A DNA stretch of 64,000 bases, taken from NCBI GenBank assembly GCA_019058365.1, contig JAHPZE010000005.1, positions 62,001 to 126,000 of the forward strand. The letters run 5' to 3'. The DNA comes from Promethearchaeota archaeon. Its GTDB lineage: Archaea; Asgardarchaeota; Lokiarchaeia; Sigyniarchaeales; SOKP01. The translations under genes and the position numbers were made by a program. This document shows positions 16,736-25,263 of this stretch, one piece after another. A model generated the notes under the pieces. It was not told where the DNA came from. It made no database searches and saw only the letters and a list, made by a program, of their open reading frames with translations. The first letter of the stretch is position 1. Each line of letters starts with the position of its first letter.

Positions 16736-17782
16736 ATGAAAGCAGCTGTTTTTGGAAAAGTTAAGGAACCCTTAAAATTAGATAATAATTATCCTGACCC
16801 CAATATTTCCGGCGAGATGGGCCATGCTATAATAAAGATAGAAGCATGTGGAGTCTGTCATACTGATTTTGGTTATTTAGAACATGGTGTACCAACAGTT
16901 AAACAACCACCTCTTATTTTAGGTCATGAAATTTCGGGACGTATTAAAGAAGTAAGTGAAGATGTAAAAAATTTCAAAGAAGGAGACCATGTTATTATTC
17001 CTGCTGTACTTTCCTGTGGGTACTGTGTTAATTGTAGAACAGGCAGAGAGAATATTTGCCTTAATCAGATCATGCTTGGAAATCATATTGATGGAGGATT
17101 TGCTGAGCAAATTAAGGTTCCTATAAAAGATGTTGTACACCTCCCTATTGAAATGTCATTAGAGGAAAGTTGTATAATTTCAGATGCTATTTCAACACCA
17201 TATCATGCTGTAAAAAATCGAGGTCAAGTAAGACCCGGTGATTGGGTAGTTGTGATTGGGTGTGGAGGAATTGGATTAAATGTCGTTCAAAATGTAAAAG
17301 CAGCAGGGGGCTTCCCTATAGCTGTTGATATTGTCCCAAAAAAACTAGAGGTTGCTAAACAAATTGGTGCTGTAGAAACTGTTTTAGCAAAAGATATGGA
17401 TGAAAGAGAAATTGTTGGTGCTATTCGAAAAATAACAGGAGGAGGAGCAGATATAGCTTTTGAAGCCATTGGGCACCCCGTAACAATGAAACAAGCATTT
17501 AATAGTTTGCGAACTGGAGGTCGATTGGTTGCCGTGGGATATTCACCCAAGCGTTGGGATGATTTCGATATTGGTCGTGTAATGTTTCGAGAAATGGAAA
17601 TTATGGGAAGCCTTGGTTGCCGTCCTGTCGATTATCCCCATATTATCGACTTGGTTAAGAATGGATCACTTCAGGTTAAACCGTTAATTACTCACAAATT
17701 CCCACTTTCAGAAATTAATGAAGCGTTTGATGTTATGCGTCGCGGAGAGGGAATTAGAATTATTATTCAATGTCAAAAATAG
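16736..17782 (+). CDS. had: 6-hydroxycyclohex-1-ene-1-carbonyl-CoA dehydrogenase-like zinc alcohol dehydrogenase (348 aa)
   Basis: Medium-chain dehydrogenase with catalytic zinc site C41 (GVCHTD) and H64-E65 (GHEI), a complete structural zinc lobe C94, C97, C100, C108, and NAD-binding VIGCGGIGLNV near residue 175. In the benzoyl-CoA pathway Had oxidises the 6-hydroxy product to the 6-oxo compound with NAD. It directly follows dch and precedes the reductase genes, the strongest evidence for that substrate; sequence alone gives only the MDR family. Length is close to Thauera Had. The start is ATG 16736. Confidence 0.82.
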   Translation: MKAAVFGKVKEPLKLDNNYPDPNISGEMGHAIIKIEACGVCHTDFGYLEHGVPTVKQPPLILGHEISGRIKEVSEDVKNFKEGDHVIIPAVLSCGYCVNCRTGRENICLNQIMLGNHIDGGFAEQIKVPIKDVVHLPIEMSLEESCIISDAISTPYHAVKNRGQVRPGDWVVVIGCGGIGLNVVQNVKAAGGFPIAVDIVPKKLEVAKQIGAVETVLAKDMDEREIVGAIRKITGGGADIAFEAIGHPVTMKQAFNSLRTGGRLVAVGYSPKRWDDFDIGRVMFREMEIMGSLGCRPVDYPHIIDLVKNGSLQVKPLITHKFPLSEINEAFDVMRRGEGIRIIIQCQK

Positions 17783-17849
17783 AGATTTAATAAAATATTT
17801 AATTTATTTTTAACTTTACAAAATAGAATGAATCAAGGGGATATAAAGA

Positions 17850-18974
17850 TTGTTTGAACAATTTAAAGATTGGTATGAAAACCGTCATAATTATGCAAAA
17901 GAATGGAAAGAACGTACTGGTGGAAAAGTAATAGGAACATTTTGCACATATGTACCTGAAGAAATTCTCTATGCCGCGGATATTCTACCAGTAAGAATAT
18001 TAGGTAGCCACGAGCCACAAGATGTCTCTGAACCGCATATTTTTGCAATGTTTTGCCCTTTCTGTCGTGATTGTTTAGCACAAGGATTAAAGGGTAGGTT
18101 TGACTATCTTGATGGAATCACAATTGCTCAAAGTTGTCTTCATATTAGACAAGCTTTTACGAGTTGGGATCTTCACATTCCAGTAGATTTTAAATATTAT
18201 TTACCACATCCTATGAACGTTCAAAGCCCTCATGCTGTCCCTTATTTAACGGAAGAATTAAAATCATTCAAAAAAGCAATTGAAGATTGGACAGGGAAAC
18301 AAATTACAGATGAGGACATCAAGCGAGGGATTGAAATAATGAATAAAAATAGGCAACTTTTACAACAAGTTTATGAATTGAGAAAAAATGCTAATCCACC
18401 ATTAACTGGTCTTGAGGCGATGTATATGGTAGTGTCTTCACAGATGGTTGATAAACGAGAACATAATAAAGCTTTAGAAGAACTTCTTCAAAAACTTCCC
18501 TCAAGAACATTAGATGATCCAAGTGAACGATTAATGATATTAGGATCTGAAGATGATGATACTAAATTTATAGCAATGGTCGAAGATTTAGGCGCAAGAT
18601 TTGTTATTGATGATCACTGTACTGGTACACGATATTTTAATACAATTGTAAATATAAATGGAGATCCACTGGTTTCAATAGCAGAAAGGTATGTGAAACG
18701 TACGCCATGTCCAAGTAAGGATTGGCCTGAACGTACAAGGCTCGATCGTATTCTCCAATTAGCTAAAGAATATAATGTACAAGGAGCTATTATAATGCAG
18801 ATGAAATTTTGTGATCCTCACGAGTTAGACACAGTTTTTATCAAAGAAGCTTTGGAGAAGGAGCTTGATATTCAGACATTATTTCTTGAATTTGATGTAA
18901 CTGTACCACTTGGTCAATTCAAAACACGTGTAGAGGCATTTCTAGAAATTATAAGAGAGGAGGATCTTTTTTAA
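17850..18974 (+). CDS. bcrC: Benzoyl-CoA reductase, BcrC/BadD/BzdN-like subunit (374 aa)
   Basis: One of the two catalytic-core subunits of ATP-dependent class I benzoyl-CoA reductase, which reduces benzoyl-CoA to the 1,5-dienoyl-CoA with ferredoxin electrons. Recognisable segments: FCTYVPEEILYAADILPVRI, GSHEPQDVSEPHIFAMFCPF and CRDCLAQGLKGRFDYLDGI with conserved cysteines, then SCLHIRQAFTSW. Length matches BcrC/BzdN. The start is TTG 17850 with GGGG about 9 nt upstream. The BcrB-like gene follows after 15 nt. The match to aromatic reductases rather than generic hydroxyacyl-CoA dehydratases rests on these long conserved blocks and on the complete gene set. Confidence 0.9.
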   Translation: MFEQFKDWYENRHNYAKEWKERTGGKVIGTFCTYVPEEILYAADILPVRILGSHEPQDVSEPHIFAMFCPFCRDCLAQGLKGRFDYLDGITIAQSCLHIRQAFTSWDLHIPVDFKYYLPHPMNVQSPHAVPYLTEELKSFKKAIEDWTGKQITDEDIKRGIEIMNKNRQLLQQVYELRKNANPPLTGLEAMYMVVSSQMVDKREHNKALEELLQKLPSRTLDDPSERLMILGSEDDDTKFIAMVEDLGARFVIDDHCTGTRYFNTIVNINGDPLVSIAERYVKRTPCPSKDWPERTRLDRILQLAKEYNVQGAIIMQMKFCDPHELDTVFIKEALEKELDIQTLFLEFDVTVPLGQFKTRVEAFLEIIREEDLF

Positions 18975-18989
18975 GAAGGAGTGATTAAA

Positions 18990-20300
18990 ATGATGGAAAC
19001 TAAGTACCCAACAGAACCATTAAAGTGTTGGAATAAGGCTAAAGCTCTTAGAGAAAGTTATTATAAAGATTTTGCTGAAGCTCATGATAAGGGTGGTCTC
19101 CGATGGGTAGGAGGAGCATGGTCTTTTGATGCTATTCCTGCCGGTTTAGGAGATGACGTATATTCATTAACTGGGGAACCTTATGGGGCAACTGTTGCGT
19201 TTAATGATAAATTTGCTTTGGAGTGTCAAGAAGCAACTGAAGCGAAGGGATTTGCGCGGGATTTATGCTCTTATATGCGTAATTATTGGGGTTCAATACT
19301 TATAAATAAATATGCATGGCCGCAATTTTCGGAAGAATTCCCTAAACCAGATTTTATTTGGCAAGATCATATTTGTTGTTCACATGCTAAATGGTATCAA
19401 GTTGCAAGTGATCTTGAAGGAGGAATTCCAATGTTCGACATTGATGTATCAGTAGGACCATATGAAGAATTAACAGACCATAAAATTAATTATATTGTTG
19501 GTCAGATGCATGATGGTATAAAATGGCTCGAAAAAATAACTGGAAGAGATTATGATGATGAATTATTAATAAAAGCAGTTAAGAACGAATTTCGTTCATG
19601 TCATTATTGGGCAGCAATTTGCGAGCTTAATAAAGCAATTCCAGCTCCACTAGACGAGAAATCAATGTATTCATTATATGTTCTCGGGACTTTAAAGAAG
19701 TCAGCTCAATGGACAGCCGATTTTTATGAAAAGGAGTTATATCCTGAGGTAAAAGATCGTGTTGCAAGAGGTATAGCTGCCGTAGGAAATGAAAAATGTC
19801 GAATTATGACAGATACTCAGCCCCCATGGGCATTTTTAAGAATTTTTCGCTATTTAGAACAATATGGGTGTGTTTCTATAGGAAGCCTTTACACATTTGG
19901 TCTTATTGGATTATGGGAAGTAAAAGAAGATGGAACATGGGGACCCAGGTCTATTCCTGACATTGAAATTACTAATAGAGATGAAGCTTTACGAGCACTT
20001 GCTGAATGGAATCTTTCTAAACCCGAATGGCAACACTTTTATCATCCAAAACTCAAATCAGATATGATGATTAGAATCGCTAAAGAATGGAAACTGGATG
20101 GTGTTTTTCTGCATTTTAATAGAGGTTGTGAGGGTTTAAGTCTTGGAATTGCAGAAAATCGTTTAGCTATCCAAAAAGCAGGAATTCCAACTATGCCATT
20201 TGAAGGTAACATGGGAGATGAGAGAGAATTCGATCTTGAGCGAACTATGAAGCGTGTAGATACTTTTATGGAATCAATTGGCGTTGAAAAAATAAAATAA
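18990..20300 (+). CDS. bcrB: Benzoyl-CoA reductase, BcrB/BadE/BzdO-like subunit (436 aa)
   Basis: Second core subunit, forming with the BcrC-like protein the heterodimer that binds benzoyl-CoA and 4Fe-4S clusters. Conserved features: [57 protein letters not shown] (cysteine cluster near residues 130-135), and [19 protein letters not shown] near the C-terminus. Length equals BcrB of Thauera. AAGGAG lies 8 nt before ATG 18990; the in-frame GTG at 18981 overlaps that site. Same strand and spacing as the rest of the operon. Confidence 0.92.
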   Translation: MMETKYPTEPLKCWNKAKALRESYYKDFAEAHDKGGLRWVGGAWSFDAIPAGLGDDVYSLTGEPYGATVAFNDKFALECQEATEAKGFARDLCSYMRNYWGSILINKYAWPQFSEEFPKPDFIWQDHICCSHAKWYQVASDLEGGIPMFDIDVSVGPYEELTDHKINYIVGQMHDGIKWLEKITGRDYDDELLIKAVKNEFRSCHYWAAICELNKAIPAPLDEKSMYSLYVLGTLKKSAQWTADFYEKELYPEVKDRVARGIAAVGNEKCRIMTDTQPPWAFLRIFRYLEQYGCVSIGSLYTFGLIGLWEVKEDGTWGPRSIPDIEITNRDEALRALAEWNLSKPEWQHFYHPKLKSDMMIRIAKEWKLDGVFLHFNRGCEGLSLGIAENRLAIQKAGIPTMPFEGNMGDEREFDLERTMKRVDTFMESIGVEKIK

Positions 20301-20349
20301 TATAAATTAAAGTTAAAAAATTTCAATAAAAAATAAAAAATGGTTTAAT

Positions 20350-21135
20350 ATGATAACAGCTGGGATTGATTGTGGTAGTAAAAATACTAAGGTTGTAATT
20401 TTGAAGGATATTAATATTCTATCAACAGCTTCGGTATTAAGCGGATTTGATCAAGAAGAATCAGCACAGCAAGCATTAAATAATTCACTTGAAAAGGCAG
20501 GAATTAAACGTGAAGAGATTAAACATATTACGGCAACTGGAGCTGGAATGGAAGCAATTTCTTTTGCAGACGACAATGTTACAACTGTAACTTGTGATGG
20601 TCGTGGAGCATTTTTTCTTTTTCCTTCAGCTCGAACTATTATAGATATCGGAGCAGAAGAAGGATTAGTAGTAAAACTCGATGAAAATGGTAGAGTTAAG
20701 GATTTTGGAATAAATGAAAAATGTGCGGCTGGAGCAGGTGCATTTATAGAAGCTATGTCTCGAGCATTAGAAGTTAATATCGAAACAATGGGAGAGCTTT
20801 CGTTAAAATCTACAAAACAAATCCCTATGAATGCCCAATGTACAATTTTTGCGGAATCTGAAGTGGTTTCATTAATTCACCAAAAAACTTCAAAAGAGGA
20901 TATAATTCGTGCAGTTCATGATGCAATTGCGGACAGAAACACAAGTATGATACGTCAAATAGGTATTGAGAAAGATGTTGCATTGATAGGTGGCGTTGCG
21001 AATAATATTGGTTTTGTAGAGGCTATGAATAAGAATTTAGGTTTTGATCTCTTAATACCAAAAGATAATATCGCCCCACAATATGTAAGTGCTTTGGGAG
21101 CAGCGCTTATAGCACAAGATAAAATTGGAGGTTAA
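20350..21135 (+). CDS. bcrD: Benzoyl-CoA reductase ATPase subunit, BcrD/BadG/BzdP-like (261 aa)
   Basis: ASKHA-fold activator ATPase of the BadF/BadG/HgdC family: GIDCGSKNTK phosphate motif at residues 5-14, NEKCAAGAGAF with C125 and NAQCTIFAESEV with C164, the two cysteines that in this family bridge a 4Fe-4S cluster between paired subunits, and IGGVANNIGF. It couples ATP hydrolysis to low-potential electron transfer into BcrBC. The BcrA-like partner starts 5 nt downstream, the usual pairing. The length is like BzdP/BcrD. Confidence 0.9.
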   Translation: MITAGIDCGSKNTKVVILKDINILSTASVLSGFDQEESAQQALNNSLEKAGIKREEIKHITATGAGMEAISFADDNVTTVTCDGRGAFFLFPSARTIIDIGAEEGLVVKLDENGRVKDFGINEKCAAGAGAFIEAMSRALEVNIETMGELSLKSTKQIPMNAQCTIFAESEVVSLIHQKTSKEDIIRAVHDAIADRNTSMIRQIGIEKDVALIGGVANNIGFVEAMNKNLGFDLLIPKDNIAPQYVSALGAALIAQDKIGG

Positions 21136-21139
21136 AATA

Positions 21140-22027
21140 ATGTCAAATTCAGAATCAGAAAAAGAATATTGGAGATGGACTGAATCCCGTTATACAAACC
21201 CAGATCTAAAATGGGAATCCGCAGATGTTATATCAGCAGGTGTAGACGTCGGTTCGGTAAGTACTCAAGCCGTAATAATGTTAGATGGAGAAATATATTG
21301 TTATTCAAGCATGCGAACTGGATCAAATAGCCCAGATAGTGCTAATAATGCTATGGATTGGGCACTTGAGGGTACTGGTTTAACTTTAGATAAAATTCAA
21401 TATGTAGTTGGAACAGGATATGGCCGTGTTAATGTTCCATTCGCAAAACGAGCGATCACAGAAATTGCATGTCATGCACGAGGGGCTAACTTTATTTATG
21501 GACCTGAGATAAGAACGGTATTAGACATGGGTGGTCAAGATTGTAAAGCAATACGTTGTGATCAGCGTGGAAAAGTAACTGCTTTCCTCATGAATGATAA
21601 ATGTGCAGCAGGAACAGGTAGAGGTATGGAAGTTTTTGCTGATTTACTTCAAGTGCATATTAATGATGTAGGGAAAATGTCTTTAAATGTAGATAAAGAA
21701 CCTGAACCAGTTAGTAGTACTTGTGTAGTTTTTGCAAAATCAGAAGCAGTGGGGTTACTTCGAAAAGGATGGCCAAAAGAAAAAGTTTTAGCAGCATATT
21801 GTTCAGCTATGGCACATCGAGTGGTAACTCTTTTATTACGGCTCGGAATTGAAGAAAAGTTTGCAATAACTGGTGGAATTGCTAAAAATATTGGAGTGGT
21901 TAAAAGAATCGAAGATGAATTGAAATTGAAAGCACCAGAACCTAGTATCGATCCACAAATTGCAGGAGCTATCGGTGCTGCTTTGTTTGCGAAAGCTCTT
22001 GTTGAAAAGGAACGAAAAAAAGCTTAA
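21140..22027 (+). CDS. bcrA: Benzoyl-CoA reductase ATPase subunit, BcrA/BadF/BzdQ-like (295 aa)
   Basis: Partner of the preceding ATPase. Motifs: GVDVGSVSTQ (residues 34-43), DMGGQDCKAI (129-138), NDKCAAGTGRGMEVF with cluster cysteine C155, SSTCVVFAKSEAVGL with C195, and TGGIAKNIGVV. At 295 residues it is the short Azoarcus BzdQ-like form; Thauera BcrA is about 438. ATG 21140 follows GGAGGT by 6-7 nt; the upstream in-frame TTG is part of that Shine-Dalgarno. With BcrD it would form the activator heterodimer, and could also serve the orphan HgdB-like subunit at 4556. Confidence 0.92.
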   Translation: MSNSESEKEYWRWTESRYTNPDLKWESADVISAGVDVGSVSTQAVIMLDGEIYCYSSMRTGSNSPDSANNAMDWALEGTGLTLDKIQYVVGTGYGRVNVPFAKRAITEIACHARGANFIYGPEIRTVLDMGGQDCKAIRCDQRGKVTAFLMNDKCAAGTGRGMEVFADLLQVHINDVGKMSLNVDKEPEPVSSTCVVFAKSEAVGLLRKGWPKEKVLAAYCSAMAHRVVTLLLRLGIEEKFAITGGIAKNIGVVKRIEDELKLKAPEPSIDPQIAGAIGAALFAKALVEKERKKA

Positions 22028-22065
22028 ATTTATTTTAAATTAAATAAAAAAATAAAGGGAAGTTA

Positions 22066-22353
22066 ATGACAAAAGCTAATTATGGCTACAAGGACGGTTC
22101 AGGAGAATATTTTATTACTATTGATACCGAATTATGCACTTCATGTGGAAAATGCGTAGAAGTTTGCCCAGCTGGTGTTCTCGAAATGGCGGAAGATGAG
22201 TTAGATCCCTTAGGGGATGAAATTATTGCAACTGTGTCTGAAGTACACCGTAAAAAAATCAAATATTCATGTGCTCCTTGTAAAGGTGGTGAAACACAAG
22301 AATTACCTTGTGTTAAAGCCTGTGAACCAGGAGCTATAACTCATTCTTGGTAA
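22066..22353 (+). CDS. Two-cluster ferredoxin of the benzoyl-CoA reductase operon (95 aa)
   Basis: Dicluster ferredoxin with CTSCGKCVEVCP (residues about 25-36) and a second site CAPC ... CVKACEP in which the first cysteine pair is separated from the last by a longer loop. Comparable genes (BzdM and others) lie in bacterial benzoyl-CoA operons and donate electrons to BcrA/D. The gene is 38 nt after bcrA on the same strand with GGGAAG upstream. The specific partner is inferred from position. Confidence 0.85.
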   Translation: MTKANYGYKDGSGEYFITIDTELCTSCGKCVEVCPAGVLEMAEDELDPLGDEIIATVSEVHRKKIKYSCAPCKGGETQELPCVKACEPGAITHSW

Positions 22354-22438
22354 TATTAGACAAGATTAAAATTCTCTTACATCCTTATTTCTTTATTCTA
22401 GGTTTTTATACAAATTTTTTAGTTGATAATTGATATTA

Positions 22439-25225
22439 ATGAAGGACAAAATAAAGAAATTTAAACTACGAATTAAATTTGATCGTATATTAGATACTTT
22501 TTTGAACAACAAATTATGGAGAAAATGGTGGAATTATTGTCAGAATAGAAGTAATATTAATTACTATCTATTATTAGCGCTAGGAAGACTATTTGAAAGA
22601 ATTGATAAATATAATTTTAAAGAATTTGATCTTTATTGTATTGGACATAGCCATTTGGATGCATGTTGGTTATGGACTAAGCTTTCAACAATTAGAAGAG
22701 CAATAGTCACATTTCAGCGAAACATTGAACATTTCGAGAAGTTTCCCTTTTATACATTTTCTCAAACCACTCCTCAATACTATGATTGGGTTAGACGCTT
22801 AAGACCTAGCCTTTTTCAAAAAATTCAAGATTATGAAAAATTAGGTCGTTGGGAAATAATAGGTGGTATGTGGGTTGAACCTGATCTTAATTTACCAAAT
22901 GGAGAATCTCTTGTTCGACAAAGATTATTTGGTCAAATTTTTTATCTTGAACATTTCGGGAAAATAGCCAGAATAGAGAGCTTAGAGGATTCTTTTGGAT
23001 TTAATGCCCAGCTTCCCCAGATTCTGATAAAGAGTGGAGCTGATGTGTTTTGGACTACAAAAATAACTTGGAATGACCTCACAGAATTTCCATTTGCAAA
23101 TTTTTTTTGGCAAGGTATTGATGGGTCTGAGATCTTTACCCATATGTATAAATGTAATTGGAGTGTGTTTACTGCTTTATCTTTATATAAAAGAAGTGGA
23201 CGAAAAATAACAAAACCTAATCTAGTTTTTGATTCATTATCCGAACAAGAATATATTGAATCTTGTTTATCAGATGATTGGATAAAGACATGTGGGATAT
23301 TTTTTGGCTTTGGAGATGGGGGAATGGGGCCAATTAGAGAAGAAATTGAGTTACTTGGGAAATTAGCAAGAGGTAAACAATTATCTTTTCGTAATTGTGA
23401 GCAATATTTTATGATGTTAAGAAAAGAATGTGATGAAATTTTACCAATCTGGAATGATGAGCTTTATTTAGAAGTTCATAGAGGAGTTTATACAACACAA
23501 GCAAATACCAAAAAGCTCAATCGTTTCTGTGAAATTAGTCTTAGGAATTGGGAAATCTTATTATCTTTAGCAAGTGTAATGTTCAAAAATTTTAGTTATC
23601 CCTTTAAGGAAGTTGAAAAATCGTGGAAAGTATTATTGTTCAACCAATTTCATGACATACTTCCCGGTTCAAGTATACAAGATGTATACTATGAACAAGA
23701 AAAAGAAATGGAAGCTCTCCTACAAAAAATAAATAATTCCATTTCAATGACATTACAGTCTTTTTTAATAACGTTTCTGAAAAATAATAAGCTAACATAT
23801 CAAAGACAAATGAAAGATTATGCTTTAATATTTAATTCATTACCTTGGGAACGAGATGGTATCCTGAAAATAAGTAGTGAACCTGAAAATCAGAGAGAGA
23901 AAGTTTTACAAATTAAAAACCTTCCACCGTTATCTTTTCGAGTTATAGATTTTGAAAAATTGAATTCTGAAGAAAGAATAGATACGATGGGAAAGAGTAA
24001 ATTAAATATTGATTATCATAAGAAGGAAATCTCTATTGCCAATTCAAAACTCCATATTGCAATTAACAATCTTACTGGAAAAATTACTTCAATAGTATAT
24101 AAAAAAAGAAATAAAGAGATCATCAGAAATCCTGATGGAATAGGTTTACATATTTATAAGGAAAAGCGACATAAAAACCCTGCTTGGAATATTTATAGAG
24201 GATATACCTCAAATAAAATAAAAAGATTAATCTTGAATAATTTTCAGATTATTGTTGATACTAAAAAGAAAATAACCATCAAATTTACATATTTTTTTAA
24301 TAAAACGATACTTCATCATTATATTTCGGTAAGAGCTGATTCAGATCTTATAGAATTTAGGACTGATATTGATACTCATGATAAATCTCTTTTCTTTAAA
24401 GTGAGATTTCCATTCAATTTAGAAACTGATTTTCTAACAGCTGAAATTCCTTATGGAAATGTAAGAAGAAGAATTATAGCCGAAAAATATTATGAGAAAG
24501 GAAAATGGGAATTCCCAGCTCAAAAATATGTTGATATTTCAGAATCAAATATGGGAGTCACAATTTTAAACAATTCGAAATATGGTTTTAGTTCTAATAA
24601 AAATGGCGTTTATCTCTCATTATTGCGAACACCGCTACGAGCTAAATCAATTTTCTATTCTTATCTAGACTTAGTTCCGAAAAAAGAAAGAACAAAATGT
24701 GCGGATATTGGAATGCATTCAATTCATTATGCTTTATGGATTCACGAAGGAGATTTTATCAAGTCATCTGCATGGAGGAAAGGTTATGAGTATAATTATC
24801 CGCTACTTTTTGAAAGGTTCAATGAAATAGCTAGTAGTGATTTTGATAAACTTAACATCAGAGATGATTTTAAAAACAGCTTGAAGGAAGATTTGTCGTT
24901 AATTTCTATATCAAATCCCAATATTATATTACAAGCTATTAAGAATCCAGAAAAGAAGATATTAGAACTTGAAAAATCAAGTATCCAACAAAATATGGAT
25001 AATATAGTGTTAATTATAAGATTATTTGAGACTTCTGGAAATTCTCAACAAGATGTTGAGATTATATTTAATGACTTTTTTAGGATTTTAAATGCTGTAG
25101 AAACAGATCTTTTAGAAAGAGAGTTAAATAATAGTGAAATTAGCTTAAAATCCAATAAAATTCGTTTAGATTTTAAGAAGTTTGAAATAAAAACTTTAAA
25201 ATTAAAAATCTCAATTAAAAAGTAA
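22439..25225 (+). CDS. Glycoside hydrolase family 38 alpha-mannosidase-like protein (928 aa)
   Basis: GH38 fold from the N-terminal half: zinc ligands in GHSHLDACWLW (His and Asp of HxD, near residue 70), GGMWVEPDLNLPNGESLVRQ (about 138-157), the catalytic nucleophile Asp184 in LEDSFGFNAQLP, and the zinc histidine region NQFHDILPGSSIQD (near 405). A long C-terminal beta-sandwich region follows. No signal peptide is visible, so it is probably cytoplasmic, perhaps trimming mannose-containing glycans or glycolipids. It interrupts the benzoyl-CoA island between the ferredoxin and the flavoprotein, on the same strand; no metabolic link is apparent. ATG 22439 is preferred over the TTG three codons upstream. 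Confidence 0.9.
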   Translation: MKDKIKKFKLRIKFDRILDTFLNNKLWRKWWNYCQNRSNINYYLLLALGRLFERIDKYNFKEFDLYCIGHSHLDACWLWTKLSTIRRAIVTFQRNIEHFEKFPFYTFSQTTPQYYDWVRRLRPSLFQKIQDYEKLGRWEIIGGMWVEPDLNLPNGESLVRQRLFGQIFYLEHFGKIARIESLEDSFGFNAQLPQILIKSGADVFWTTKITWNDLTEFPFANFFWQGIDGSEIFTHMYKCNWSVFTALSLYKRSGRKITKPNLVFDSLSEQEYIESCLSDDWIKTCGIFFGFGDGGMGPIREEIELLGKLARGKQLSFRNCEQYFMMLRKECDEILPIWNDELYLEVHRGVYTTQANTKKLNRFCEISLRNWEILLSLASVMFKNFSYPFKEVEKSWKVLLFNQFHDILPGSSIQDVYYEQEKEMEALLQKINNSISMTLQSFLITFLKNNKLTYQRQMKDYALIFNSLPWERDGILKISSEPENQREKVLQIKNLPPLSFRVIDFEKLNSEERIDTMGKSKLNIDYHKKEISIANSKLHIAINNLTGKITSIVYKKRNKEIIRNPDGIGLHIYKEKRHKNPAWNIYRGYTSNKIKRLILNNFQIIVDTKKKITIKFTYFFNKTILHHYISVRADSDLIEFRTDIDTHDKSLFFKVRFPFNLETDFLTAEIPYGNVRRRIIAEKYYEKGKWEFPAQKYVDISESNMGVTILNNSKYGFSSNKNGVYLSLLRTPLRAKSIFYSYLDLVPKKERTKCADIGMHSIHYALWIHEGDFIKSSAWRKGYEYNYPLLFERFNEIASSDFDKLNIRDDFKNSLKEDLSLISISNPNIILQAIKNPEKKILELEKSSIQQNMDNIVLIIRLFETSGNSQQDVEIIFNDFFRILNAVETDLLERELNNSEISLKSNKIRLDFKKFEIKTLKLKISIKK

Positions 25226-25263
25226 TTAATTTTATGTTTAATTATCTTTAGAGAGTGTTTAAC

